Source of the DNA: Paenibacillus ferrarius
GTDB lineage: Bacteria > Bacillota > Bacilli > Paenibacillales > NBRC-103111
Length of the DNA: 64,000 nt
Assembly (NCBI RefSeq): GCF_002027705.1
Contig: NZ_MBTG01000034.1
Location: 62,001 to 126,000 of the forward strand
Reading direction: 5' to 3'
This document shows, piece by piece, positions 1 to 9,625 of the stretch; position 1 is the first letter of the stretch; each line of letters starts with the position of its first letter. The notes beneath the pieces are model-generated. The model ran no database searches, was not told the DNA's origin, and saw only the letters and a program-made list of their open reading frames with translations. A program made the position numbers and the translations under genes.

Positions 1-3000
1 AATTTGGTGAGTCGATTTATTCTACGCGCCCTTGGACAACATACGGAGAAGGGCCTACTAGTATGGGCGGCGGACAGTTTGTTACCCCAATAGAAGGAAA
101 AAATACAGATATTCGTTTTACAAGAAACAAAGCTAATAATACCCTATATGCTACAGTATTGGGCTGGCCGGGCTCTCAATTAAATATTACATCACTTAGT
201 TCGAGTATGAACTTAAGCAAATTAACAAGTGTTCAATTGCTGGGTGCAACAGCAGGCAGCTATATTGATCTTCCAACCCCTACACAAGATACTTCGGGCT
301 TGAAGATTACGATGCCAACTCAACCGTATACTGCGGATGCTTATGTCGTTAAACTTACGTTTTCAGGAGAGATTCCTCAAGCACCTATTGATTTAACTAA
401 AACTTATCAAATCGTCAGTAGAAATAGTAATAAACCTTTGACTGTAGAAGGCAATTCGACAGCAGATGGTGCAAGAATTGAACAGCGGACCTTTAGCGGA
501 TTGACTAGCCAGAAATTTCAGGTTATCGCTACAGGCAACGGATACTTTAAGATTAAAAATGTGAACAGTGGCAAGATGATGGATATTAGCGGGGCTTCAA
601 CGGCTGATGGTGCTCAAAATATACAATGGCCGGACAATGGAACGAAAGAGATGAACCAACAGTGGCAGTTGGTTGATGCCGGCGACGGATACTTTAAAAT
701 CAAGAATCGCAACAGTGGTAAGTTTCTTGATCTCGATGGTGGATCAACTGCAGATGGTGCATTAGCGCTCCAATGGTACGACAATGGCAGTCTAAACCAG
801 CAGTGGAAGTTCATTACGACAACTTCGACCGTAAGCTTTAACAGTAATGGAGGCAGCGGAGTCACCCCTGTCGTTGCAGATGAAGGTTCGAAGATTGCAG
901 CTCCGGCAGCACCAACGAAAGCAGGCTACACATTTGTCGACTGGTATAAGGATGCGGCGCTGACCCAAGCATGGAATTTCGTTGTGGATACGGTTTCAGG
1001 TACGAACATGACGTTGTACGCCAAGTGGAACACTGCAATTACCGAAATCATACCGGTAGCTGTAGCAACGCCTATCGGAATCGAACCGGAGTTGCCGGCG
1101 GTCGTAACGGTTAAATACAGCGATGCGACGACGCAACAAAAATCGGTTCAATGGGAATCGATCGATCCTGCCAAGTATGAGCAAGCTGGCAGCTTTAGCG
1201 TAAACGGAACGGTAGCGGGAACTGAGTTACATGCAGTTGCTAACGTAACGGTATCGGAAAATGCGCACAAAACGGCGCTTGTCGCGTTGATCGCGAATGC
1301 CCAAGCTAAGCACGATGCCGCCGTGGAAGGATCGGCTGCCGGCAATTATGGCACAGGCTCGAAACAAGCGTTGCAGACAGCCATTAACGACGCGCAGTCG
1401 GTTGCAGACAATCACTCTGCTACCCAAGAGGAATTCGAACAAGCAACGACTGCTTTGAACGCTGCATTACAAGTGTTTGAGGCTTCCAAAGTTGAACATG
1501 CGACGGTTCAGGTTCTGTCGGTCGTTGTCACCAGCGCGTCGTCCATCATTAATACGAAGGGGGGAAGCCTTCAATTAAACGCAGCAGTGCTTCCGGTTCA
1601 TGCGACGAATCCGTCCGTGACATGGTCTGTTTATGAAGTGGGTGGCACGGCAACGGATAAATCAGTCATCGATCAAACCGGCTTGCTCAAGGCCGTGAAG
1701 GATGGAACTGTGAAAGTCGTTGCAATGGCAGCGGACGGTTCCGGTGTTCATGGGGAAAAGGTAATTACCCTAAGCGGTCAAACGGATATTATCGATCCAG
1801 GCACTGATCCTGTGAAAGTGGCAACGATTAATATCACAAGCGCAGGCAATGTGTCGGCGATTATCGCGAAGAACGGAAGCCTTCAATTGCAAGCTGCGGT
1901 GCTTCCTGTCATTGCTATGAATAAGTCGGTGACATGGGCTGTCTATGAAGCCGATGGCGCAACAGTGACGGATAAAGCGATCATCAATCTAACAGGCGTA
2001 CTGAAGGCCGTGAAGGATGGAACCGTGAAGGTAGTTGCCACAGCAACGGATGGTTCAGCCGTCTTTGGAGTAAAGGCGATTTCAATAAGCGGGCAAAATG
2101 ACAATTCAGGCCCTGATCCTAGCTCTGGATCTGGCAGTTCCAGCAGTTCTGGCAATCCAACTGCATCGCCAGTGAAAGAAGATCCAACTAAGTACGTACC
2201 CAAGGATACGGAACTTAGGATCGAGCCTGTACAAGAAAGTCAAACAGTTGTAACTGCAATCATCGATCGCGAACGACTGGCGCAGAAATTTGCAGACCTC
2301 AAGGCTGAAGCGAGCTCTATCCTTAATTTCGAGATGCCAGGCGAGTATGAAAGGAATGCCGCAGAGCTGCCGCTTGATATTTTGTACAACAGTATGAAAG
2401 AAAATAAAGGAACGGTTCTGACCCTAAGAAGCCATTTGGGATCATATAACTTGCCGCTGTCCATCCTGAACCGTGAGGATGTTGCGAGTTTGGCAAATGT
2501 CGAAGGCGCGACGCTGATCATTCGCATGGATAAAGCGAAATCGCAGCATGAGAAGCAATTTGAACAATCCATCGCAAATAAAGGTATGAAACGCGTAAGC
2601 GATATGATCGATTACAAAGTGATTCTGAAAGCCAAGGATAAAGAAGTTGAAATTACGAACTTTGGCAATAGTTTTATCACACGTGTGATGAATGTAGACG
2701 GCACCATTCAAGATTCTTCGATTGCGACTGCGGTTGTTTACGATCCGATCACAGGAGAGCTGAAGTTTGTACCATCGGTGTTCACTGTGAAAAACGGCAA
2801 AACAGAAGCAACCATAACCCGAAATACGAACAGTCTCTATGCGATCGTTCAAAACAAGAAAACCTTTGACGATATGAACGGACACTGGGCACAGAAAGAT
2901 GTTGAGAACCTGGCTTCCAAAATGGTGATCGACGGAACAACGGATCGCGCGTATACGCCGGAAATGCAAGTGACCCGGGCTCAGTTTGCAGCACTTCTCG

Positions 3001-3416
3001 TAAGAGGATTGGGGTTACCAACAGAAACGACACCATCCGTATTTACCGATGTTGCTGCCACCCAGTGGTATGCATCAGAAGTAGGTACAGCCGCGAAGTA
3101 CGGCTTGGTTCAAGGTGTTGGCGAAGACAGATTCAACCCGGATCAACGGATTACGAGAGAGCAAATGGTAGTCATGATGATGAAAGCTGTCCATCTCGTT
3201 CAGGGAGACACGCAACCGGAGGCTGTGACGAATACCCAATTTGCCGATCAAGACCAGTTGTCGGACTATGCCCGCAGCGCGGTAGCGGATGCAACTAGCA
3301 AAGGTTTGGTACATGGGAAAACAGCAACAACCTTCGCTCCACAAGATGCAGCCACTCGCGCCGAGGCTGCGGTGCTTATCAAACAAGCGATGCAATATTT
3401 GAAGTTGATTAATTAA
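1..3416 (+). CDS. GH29 alpha-L-fucosidase, multimodular, SLH-anchored (5' partial)
   Basis: The frame is open from base 3 to the window edge, so the gene starts upstream; the ATG at 63 is internal. The first residues (GESIYSTRPWTTYGEGPT, then LYATVLGWPG) match the end of the GH29 alpha-L-fucosidase catalytic domain and its following beta-sandwich. In order, the rest shows a ricin-B-type lectin region (about 420-830, with three repeated NSGK-type blocks), an InlB/Flg_new-like repeat (about 825-1030), an Ig-like region (1035-1255), a FIVAR-like helical module (1260-1490), two similar Ig-like repeats (about 1500-1785 and 1815-2090), a GS-rich linker, a domain of unknown type, and three SLH repeats (about 2865-3410). 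The SLH repeats imply attachment to the cell-wall secondary polymer. The enzyme would remove terminal L-fucose outside the cell. It ends in a strong terminator and is separate from the kinase gene that follows. Family call is firm; the substrate is not known. Confidence 0.9.
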   Translation, partial: FGESIYSTRPWTTYGEGPTSMGGGQFVTPIEGKNTDIRFTRNKANNTLYATVLGWPGSQLNITSLSSSMNLSKLTSVQLLGATAGSYIDLPTPTQDTSGLKITMPTQPYTADAYVVKLTFSGEIPQAPIDLTKTYQIVSRNSNKPLTVEGNSTADGARIEQRTFSGLTSQKFQVIATGNGYFKIKNVNSGKMMDISGASTADGAQNIQWPDNGTKEMNQQWQLVDAGDGYFKIKNRNSGKFLDLDGGSTADGALALQWYDNGSLNQQWKFITTTSTVSFNSNGGSGVTPVVADEGSKIAAPAAPTKAGYTFVDWYKDAALTQAWNFVVDTVSGTNMTLYAKWNTAITEIIPVAVATPIGIEPELPAVVTVKYSDATTQQKSVQWESIDPAKYEQAGSFSVNGTVAGTELHAVANVTVSENAHKTALVALIANAQAKHDAAVEGSAAGNYGTGSKQALQTAINDAQSVADNHSATQEEFEQATTALNAALQVFEASKVEHATVQVLSVVVTSASSIINTKGGSLQLNAAVLPVHATNPSVTWSVYEVGGTATDKSVIDQTGLLKAVKDGTVKVVAMAADGSGVHGEKVITLSGQTDIIDPGTDPVKVATINITSAGNVSAIIAKNGSLQLQAAVLPVIAMNKSVTWAVYEADGATVTDKAIINLTGVLKAVKDGTVKVVATATDGSAVFGVKAISISGQNDNSGPDPSSGSGSSSSSGNPTASPVKEDPTKYVPKDTELRIEPVQESQTVVTAIIDRERLAQKFADLKAEASSILNFEMPGEYERNAAELPLDILYNSMKENKGTVLTLRSHLGSYNLPLSILNREDVASLANVEGATLIIRMDKAKSQHEKQFEQSIANKGMKRVSDMIDYKVILKAKDKEVEITNFGNSFITRVMNVDGTIQDSSIATAVVYDPITGELKFVPSVFTVKNGKTEATITRNTNSLYAIVQNKKTFDDMNGHWAQKDVENLASKMVIDGTTDRAYTPEMQVTRAQFAALLVRGLGLPTETTPSVFTDVAATQWYASEVGTAAKYGLVQGVGEDRFNPDQRITREQMVVMMMKAVHLVQGDTQPEAVTNTQFADQDQLSDYARSAVADATSKGLVHGKTATTFAPQDAATRAEAAVLIKQAMQYLKLIN

Positions 3417-3431
3417 AAATGATTTGAAACA

Positions 3432-3472
3432 TGTGCTAAGCTCAACGATTTGTTGAGCTTAGCACAGTTTTT
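3432..3472 (+). terminator. Rho-independent terminator after the GH29 gene
   Basis: A perfect 15-bp stem (3432-3446 with 3452-3466), 5-nt loop, then a run of five T. It begins 15 bases after the stop codon of the fucosidase gene and separates it from the two-component genes. Confidence 0.93.
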
Positions 3473-3489
3473 GGTAAGGGGAGGGTGGA

Positions 3490-5292
3490 GTGAATCCAAT
3501 TCGCTTTTTCAAAAAGAGCATTTTCAATAAAATAATGATCTCCTTCCTGTTCGTTATGATTATACCTACTTCATCTATCAGCATAAGTTCGTACTTCATA
3601 TCCGTGAAAATACTAAAAGAGAAAGTAAGTGATTCATTCCACGAAAACCTTCTATATATTGGAAGTTCCATTGAAAAGGATTTATCGGAAATAGAAAAAA
3701 TAACAGACTTAATTTTTATAAACGAAGATATTCAGCAGGCTATTAGCGCGGATAATAACAATCCATTGGACTACTATGCCAATTATAAGAAAGTGGATCA
3801 GGTTATGAATAATTTAGCGTTTTATTCAAATTATTATAAATACGTCACTTCTCTTTTTATTTTTGGCATGAACGGAAGTGAATTTAGATATGGGAATGGG
3901 AGTGATGCTTACGCCATAGATACGAAACTGCTGCTAGCATCGAATTGGTATAAACAATCGGAGGATTTAGGAGGGAACGTACTTTGGATTGGCGTGCATG
4001 ACAATGATAATAAGTCAAGAATGACCCAGTTTAAACAGGTGTTTTCACTCTCCCGATTGATCAGGGATTTTAACAACAGGAACATTGGAAGCTTATATTT
4101 GAGTTTAAATACGAATGTTTTCACGGATATTTTAAGCAAGGCATCCCCCAATACACAAAGTCAATTGTATATTGTTGATCAGCTTGGAAAAATCGTCTAC
4201 CCGCAAGAGAAGCTCGCCCAGAGTCTTGAGTCGGATGGCATTATACTGCCTACAGAAAAGAATCTTACGAACTTCGAAATCAAGAAAAACGGGAAATCTT
4301 ATTTGGTATCTAATTATGATTTGGATAAGTATGGCTGGAAAATCGTACAAATGGTTCCTCTCGAACTGTTGACGAAGGATAATAAAGTTGTATTTAAAAT
4401 CACGACTGCGGTATGTATTTTTTCTTTGCTGTTTTCAGGAGTGCTTTGGTTTTTTATTTCAGCGGGGATTGTAAAACCTATCCAAAAGTTAACGTTAACG
4501 ATGAAAGATGTGAAAGGCTCCAATCTGCTGGTGAAATCCAACATTTCCAATATCGATGAGATTGGTTTGCTTAGCGTTAATTTCAACTACATGATTGAGC
4601 GGATTAATTCGCTTTTTAGCCAAGCAGTAGAAGAAGAAGCCATGAAAAGAAAAGCGGAAATCAAGGCGCTGCAAGGACAAATCACACCTCACTTTCTATA
4701 CAATACCTTGAATACAATAAGATGGATGGCTATCATTCAAAAGTCAGACGGCATTAAAGAGGTTGTAGATGCTCTGGGAAGATTATTGAAGAATACATTC
4801 AAAGAGCAAAGCGCGCTGACAACAGTAAGTGAAGAATTGAGCATGATTAAGGATTATATTTATATTCAACAAACGCGATATCGTGAGAAATTTCAGGTTT
4901 CTTATGAAATAGATGAACAACTGCTGCTTAAGAAATGTGTCAAATTCATTCTACAGCCGATCGTTGAGAACGCCATATTTCATGGAATTGAACCACTGGA
5001 AGAGCCTGGTTTTATTAAAATTAAGATATTCACTGATCATACAACACTCCAAATTACAGTTGAAGATAGCGGCGTAGGAATGTCGGCTTTTCAGGTGTCC
5101 CGAATTTTGGGGAGTAGTATCAGATCGGAAGATTCCTTAGGCGGGATTGGTGTACAAAATGTAAACCTTCGTATCAAAATGATCTGCGGTGACCTCTATG
5201 GCATTCAGATTGATAGTCAATTAGGTGTCTATACGAAAGTTCAGATCGTTCTTCCTTTGGATATTAGTGATGAATCTTTGCATACCGAGTAG
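3490..5292 (+). CDS. YesM-type sensor histidine kinase
   Basis: A 600-residue membrane sensor kinase. A first membrane segment lies near residues 13-35, followed by an extracytoplasmic sensing region of about 265 residues, a second membrane segment near 300-325, a HAMP linker, then a His_kinase domain and a HATPase domain. The phosphoacceptor is His401 in ITPHFLYN; the ATPase part shows QPIVENAIFHG (N box) and a DSGVGM G1 motif. The start is GTG at 3490 behind a GGGAGG sequence. The response regulator follows after 13 bases, so the two are one operon. By family it would sense an extracellular sugar or a liganded binding protein and control the nearby importer (9626-12867); that target is inference. 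Confidence 0.92.
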   Translation: MNPIRFFKKSIFNKIMISFLFVMIIPTSSISISSYFISVKILKEKVSDSFHENLLYIGSSIEKDLSEIEKITDLIFINEDIQQAISADNNNPLDYYANYKKVDQVMNNLAFYSNYYKYVTSLFIFGMNGSEFRYGNGSDAYAIDTKLLLASNWYKQSEDLGGNVLWIGVHDNDNKSRMTQFKQVFSLSRLIRDFNNRNIGSLYLSLNTNVFTDILSKASPNTQSQLYIVDQLGKIVYPQEKLAQSLESDGIILPTEKNLTNFEIKKNGKSYLVSNYDLDKYGWKIVQMVPLELLTKDNKVVFKITTAVCIFSLLFSGVLWFFISAGIVKPIQKLTLTMKDVKGSNLLVKSNISNIDEIGLLSVNFNYMIERINSLFSQAVEEEAMKRKAEIKALQGQITPHFLYNTLNTIRWMAIIQKSDGIKEVVDALGRLLKNTFKEQSALTTVSEELSMIKDYIYIQQTRYREKFQVSYEIDEQLLLKKCVKFILQPIVENAIFHGIEPLEEPGFIKIKIFTDHTTLQITVEDSGVGMSAFQVSRILGSSIRSEDSLGGIGVQNVNLRIKMICGDLYGIQIDSQLGVYTKVQIVLPLDISDESLHTE

Positions 5293-5305
5293 GTGGTGAA
5301 AAAAG

Positions 5306-6895
5306 TTGCTGAAAATATTAATCGTTGATGATGAAGCGCTTGTCAGGATAGGTATTAAAACGATCCTACCATGGGAAGAATTGGGATTCGAGCTTGTGGG
5401 TGAAGCGGAAAATGGGAAGAAAGCATTAGAGATGGCTAGAGCCTATTCACCTGATATTATTTTGACAGATATTAAAATGCCTGTGATGACGGGGATTGAA
5501 TTAATCAAGCAATTAAGGCAAGAGAATCATCCGGCGAAATTTATCGTATTAAGCGCGTATGATGATTTGGTTTATGTCAAGGAAGCCATGAAGCATGGGG
5601 CGGAAGATTATATGTTGAAACTAGAGTTGGAGCCCGTGCAATTGATTCAGATTATGAAAGAGTTAAGTCTTTCAATAGCAGCAGCAAAAGATAGGGCTGT
5701 GAATGCGTCTGTTGCACAAGAATATCCAATTATACATACAGCCCTGCATAAAGAAAAGTTTTTCAAAGATATGCTTCTAGGTGTTATTCAGAATAGCGAT
5801 GAAATGTTGCAGCAGTTAAATGCGCTTAATTTGAATTTTTTGGAAAAACCGCTCAGTTGTATGATCGTCGAAGTTGATGATTTGACTATTTATGATAAAT
5901 ATGGGGAAGCGCCTCATTTGCTTGATTATTCTATTCTCAACATCTTAGAGGAGGTTTTATCCAGTTATGCCTACGGGCATGTGGCAAGTATTCATCCCAA
6001 ACAATTTGTCGTCATTTTCGCTTTAAAGAAAAACGAGAGGGAGGATAGTGGCGAAAGGTTGCATGAGTTGACAACCAATATGAGGACTTCATTGCGAAAA
6101 TATTTAAACACATCCGTTTGCATGGGGATTAGCAATGGACATTCGAATTATTTGTACATCAAGCAAGCCTTTAAGGAAGCGAAAGAAGCAATAGGATACA
6201 AATTTATTTTACCGAGGGGGAGCAATATTTATTATGGTGAAATGAAACGAATATCGATTCAAGAAAACGAAGATATTTCTGCAGAAATGAGGAAGGTTGA
6301 ATTCGCGCTTCTGGATGGAGACATTAAGGCGATTAAGGACGCTCTAGATCTATTAATTCAGAAAATGCGTCAATCCAATAACTTAACGAAGGAATTATTA
6401 ACTGGATTATGCTATTCCATTTATTATTTATTTCAGACCTTTATGGAAAAATTCAAACTAACAGGCAAAGATATCGTCAATAAAGAGATGTACACGGATA
6501 TAAATACAATGAATTTAAAGGTTGATTTCATCGAATGGATTCATCATTTGAAGCAGCGTTTTACTGAGCAGTTGATAAATAACAATGAGAATATGCGGGT
6601 GTTTACAACCAAACAATTCATCAATAAGCATTACAAAGAAGATCTGTCCTTGGAAAAGGTTGCCGAATATTTACAGTTGTCTACAGCCTATTTAAGCAAT
6701 CTCTATAAAAAAGAGACAGGCCAGAATTTAATTGAATACTTGACGGAAGTTAGGATCAGTCAAGCGAAGTTCTTATTAAAAACGACGGATTTAAAAATCG
6801 CTGAAATCGCGCGAGAAGTAGGTTACTCGGATGAATATTATTTTAGCAAAGTATTCAAAAAAAATGTGGGAGAATCACCGATCAAGTATAGATAA
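5306..6895 (+). CDS. YesN-type response regulator with AraC DNA-binding domain
   Basis: A 529-residue regulator: N-terminal receiver domain (phosphoacceptor Asp55, acidic pair Asp8/Asp9, conserved Lys near 105), a middle region of about 280 residues, and a C-terminal AraC-type double helix-turn-helix (from about residue 430, ending near GYSDEYYFSKVFKK). The start is TTG at 5306 behind AGGTGGTG. It is the partner of the kinase immediately upstream. Phosphorylation would let it bind direct repeats near sugar-uptake promoters, most likely that of the binding-protein gene at 9626. The GH95 gene between them is convergent, so the regulator and its probable target operon are not cotranscribed. Confidence 0.92.
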   Translation: MLKILIVDDEALVRIGIKTILPWEELGFELVGEAENGKKALEMARAYSPDIILTDIKMPVMTGIELIKQLRQENHPAKFIVLSAYDDLVYVKEAMKHGAEDYMLKLELEPVQLIQIMKELSLSIAAAKDRAVNASVAQEYPIIHTALHKEKFFKDMLLGVIQNSDEMLQQLNALNLNFLEKPLSCMIVEVDDLTIYDKYGEAPHLLDYSILNILEEVLSSYAYGHVASIHPKQFVVIFALKKNEREDSGERLHELTTNMRTSLRKYLNTSVCMGISNGHSNYLYIKQAFKEAKEAIGYKFILPRGSNIYYGEMKRISIQENEDISAEMRKVEFALLDGDIKAIKDALDLLIQKMRQSNNLTKELLTGLCYSIYYLFQTFMEKFKLTGKDIVNKEMYTDINTMNLKVDFIEWIHHLKQRFTEQLINNNENMRVFTTKQFINKHYKEDLSLEKVAEYLQLSTAYLSNLYKKETGQNLIEYLTEVRISQAKFLLKTTDLKIAEIAREVGYSDEYYFSKVFKKNVGESPIKYR

Positions 6896-6900
6896 AATCA

Positions 6901-6929
6901 AACGGCGGATCCGAATGGAGTCCGCCGTT
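6901..6929. terminator. Stem-loop between convergent genes
   Basis: A 9-bp perfect stem (6901-6909 with 6921-6929) lies in the 42-bp gap between the regulator stop and the GH95 stop. It could end transcription in both directions, although neither side has a long T run. Confidence 0.6.
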
Positions 6930-6937
6930 GTATGAAC

Positions 6938-9319
6938 TTACACGCTGCGCAGCGTATATCGTTTACCTGCCTCGGTATCGAAGCGGATGACACCCTCCAT
7001 CACAACTTCGTAAGGTACATGCGTGCCTTCCGAATCGACCGTGAGCGAAATCCCCTTCGTACGAATACGGCAGCTGCCGCCGAATTGCGCTTCGATTTCC
7101 GCTTCCTGAAGAGCGCCCCCTGCCCACGATAGACTAACGCTCATCGCGCCTCTTGCTCGGAGGCCCCTCACGAAGCCGGTCGGCCATGCATCCGGCAAGG
7201 CGGGCAGCAGTGAAATCTCGCCGGCATGAGATTGAACCAGCATCTCCGCTACGCCGGCGGTAAATCCAAAGTTGCCGTCGATTTGAAAAGGCGGGTGGGC
7301 ATCGAACAAGTTAGCGTAAACCCCACCGTGATGGTAGTTCGTCTCGTTCTCCTTCACTAGCTGCAGCAAATTGGAGATGAGCGCAAGCGTTCGGTTCCCG
7401 TCCTGAAAACGGGCCCACAAACAAATTTTCCAAGCCAGACTCCAGCCTGTCCCGTCATCACCACGCCGCTCCAAGGAGGTTCTTGCTGCCTGAAACAGTT
7501 CAGGCGTTCCCAGTTCCGTCAATTGATGGCCAGGGTAGATTCCGAACAGATGCGAGACATGGCGGTGATGCACATCCTCGTCATCCCAATCTTTCGACCA
7601 TTCCTGCAGGTGGCCGTGCTTGCCGATTTGCATCGGCTTCAGTTTCTCGCGCGCTGCTGCCATCTCAGCTCTAAAGGGCTCGTCAACGTTCAAAATGGCC
7701 GAAGCCTCGATACTGCTCGTCAACAAATCCCAAATCAACGACATATCCATCGTCGTTGCCTGACTGACCGCTGCCATCTGCCCATCCGCAGTCACAAACT
7801 TATGCTCAGGCGAGGTGGAGGGCGATGTGATTAGATGGCCGTTTTCGTCCGGATGCAGCCAATCCAGACAGAAAAGCGCCGCTTCTCTCATCATCGGATA
7901 AGCCTGCTCACGAAGATAACGTTCATCTTGGGTGAACGCGTAGTGCTCCCAGAGGTGCTGGCACAGCCAGGCAGCCGACATTGGCCATAGCGCCCACACC
8001 GGATCGCCTTGGCCATAGTCCCCGACAGGCGCTGACTGGCACCAGATGTCTGCGTTATGATGCGCGACCCAGCCTCTGCAGCCATAGTTCACTTCGGCCG
8101 TTTTCCGGCCGTTGTTGGACAAATTCTGTATGTACCCAAGAAGCGGCTCGTGACATTCGGATAAATGGCACGTTTCTGCTAGCCAGTAGTTCATCTGGGT
8201 ATTAATGTTCAACGTCCAATTGCTGCTCCATGGCGGGCGCAATTCTTTGTTCCAAATGCCTTGCAAATTGGCCGGCTGTGACCCTGCGCGAGAGCTTGCG
8301 ATCAGCAAGTATCGGCCATATTGAAACAGCAGCTCCACGAGCCCGGCATCCTTCGCTCCATACTCGGCGATTCTCCGGTCAGTCGGCATTCGCTCTGCCT
8401 CCTCGGAAGCGCCAAGCCTCAGTTCCACGCGATTGAATAATGCCGTGTAGTCATCTATATGAGCTTGCCGTAACTGCTCATAGGATTTGGCCATCGCCTG
8501 CTGCAGGCGCTCCTCATTTGCAGCAGCTATTTCACCGCTTTCCTTGGCAGGCGGCTTATCATATCCCTGAAAGCTGGTTCCCGCGCTGAACAGCAGCGTA
8601 ACCGCCTTGGCGCTTTGAATATGAAGCCCGTCATGATCAATCGCATAAGCGCCGCCCTCAAGCTGAACGCCAATACGCCCCTCGAACCGCATGGCTTCCG
8701 TTGTTTTGGGTTCACCGTATACGACGGGATGGTCCCTATCGTAATAATTAGGATCAACATGCTCCGGGCAAATACCTTGCAAATACAGATGATCTGCTGT
8801 AAAGCTTGTTCGATACGGATGAGGACTATCCAGCCGAGCTGTGAAATTCAGAGCGCCCGGAGCGCTTGCCTCGATACGGATCACAATGACTTGGTCCGGA
8901 TAGGAAGCAAACATTTCACGCGTATACGCAATATTGCCAATCTGATACGCCACTCTAGCGATGGCATCTGTCAAATCCAAGCTGCGCTCATAGGCCTGAA
9001 CAATGCCCCCGTGGCGGAATTTCAGGTGAAGATCGCCAAGCGGCATATAAGATTGATTGTAAGGCCCCATCATCTCCTTGCTCTTCTTGTCCGCTTCCGC
9101 GTAGCGCCCTGCTGCTATCAGCTCGCGTACTTCTGAGAGAACGCGCTTCGCGTTCGGATTGTTTCCGTCGACAGGACCTTGGCCTGACCACAGGGTATCT
9201 TCATTTAACTGCAAATGCTCAGCTTCCGGATCGCCAAAAACCATAGCGCCCAGTCGGCCATTTCCGATAGGCAGCGCTTCCGTCCACGCTTTTGCGCAGC
9301 TTAGATAATGCAATTTCAA
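6938..9319 (-). CDS. GH95 family glycoside hydrolase (alpha-L-fucosidase type)
   Basis: A 793-residue protein with the GH95 N-terminal pattern (WTEALPIGNGRLGAMVFG, then LQLNEDTLWSGQ) and, further on, LQGIWNKELRPPWSSNWTLN and ETNYHHGGVYANLFDAHPPF, typical of the (alpha/alpha)6 barrel. GH95 enzymes remove alpha-1,2-linked L-fucose, or in some members L-galactose. There is no signal peptide, so it should act on imported oligosaccharides in the cytoplasm. The start is TTG at 9317-9319 (reverse strand) with AAGGAG nine bases upstream. It is the only minus-strand gene in the sugar block and faces the two-component genes. Together with the GH29 gene it points to fucosylated glycans as a substrate of this locus. 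Length is normal for the family. Confidence 0.93.
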   Translation of the reverse strand: MKLHYLSCAKAWTEALPIGNGRLGAMVFGDPEAEHLQLNEDTLWSGQGPVDGNNPNAKRVLSEVRELIAAGRYAEADKKSKEMMGPYNQSYMPLGDLHLKFRHGGIVQAYERSLDLTDAIARVAYQIGNIAYTREMFASYPDQVIVIRIEASAPGALNFTARLDSPHPYRTSFTADHLYLQGICPEHVDPNYYDRDHPVVYGEPKTTEAMRFEGRIGVQLEGGAYAIDHDGLHIQSAKAVTLLFSAGTSFQGYDKPPAKESGEIAAANEERLQQAMAKSYEQLRQAHIDDYTALFNRVELRLGASEEAERMPTDRRIAEYGAKDAGLVELLFQYGRYLLIASSRAGSQPANLQGIWNKELRPPWSSNWTLNINTQMNYWLAETCHLSECHEPLLGYIQNLSNNGRKTAEVNYGCRGWVAHHNADIWCQSAPVGDYGQGDPVWALWPMSAAWLCQHLWEHYAFTQDERYLREQAYPMMREAALFCLDWLHPDENGHLITSPSTSPEHKFVTADGQMAAVSQATTMDMSLIWDLLTSSIEASAILNVDEPFRAEMAAAREKLKPMQIGKHGHLQEWSKDWDDEDVHHRHVSHLFGIYPGHQLTELGTPELFQAARTSLERRGDDGTGWSLAWKICLWARFQDGNRTLALISNLLQLVKENETNYHHGGVYANLFDAHPPFQIDGNFGFTAGVAEMLVQSHAGEISLLPALPDAWPTGFVRGLRARGAMSVSLSWAGGALQEAEIEAQFGGSCRIRTKGISLTVDSEGTHVPYEVVMEGVIRFDTEAGKRYTLRSV

Positions 9320-9625
9320 AGGTAACAGCTCCTTTTATGAATGGAATTATGCTCACTCTAACTACATCACAAAATCACTATCTGGAATTAGGACATTACT
9401 AAGTTACGTTTGAATAAAGTTAACATGAATGATTCAACCGCTGGCAGCCACCTGCCAGAGTGCAAAAAAAACCATTTTTTCTTTATATTTTACAAATTGA
9501 ATGATGTTCTATTGGATAGATGATGAGAAAGGTTAAAAATTCGAAAGATATTACATTTGAACGGATGTTTTAAAGAATTATAGTAAAGAGGCAATAGATG
9601 TCCAAACGAAAAGGGGTATGAAAAA
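9320..9625. promoter_or_regulatory. Divergent intergenic region with candidate promoter for the importer
   Basis: This 306-bp gap separates the GH95 gene (minus) from the binding-protein gene (plus), so it must hold promoters for both. For the plus direction TTGAAC (9557-9562) and TATAGT (9579-9584) are 16 bp apart. A short 6-bp inverted repeat, CTGGCA-GCCACC-TGCCAG, lies at 9441-9458 and may be an operator or hairpin. No clear 21-bp direct repeats were found here. Confidence 0.45.
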
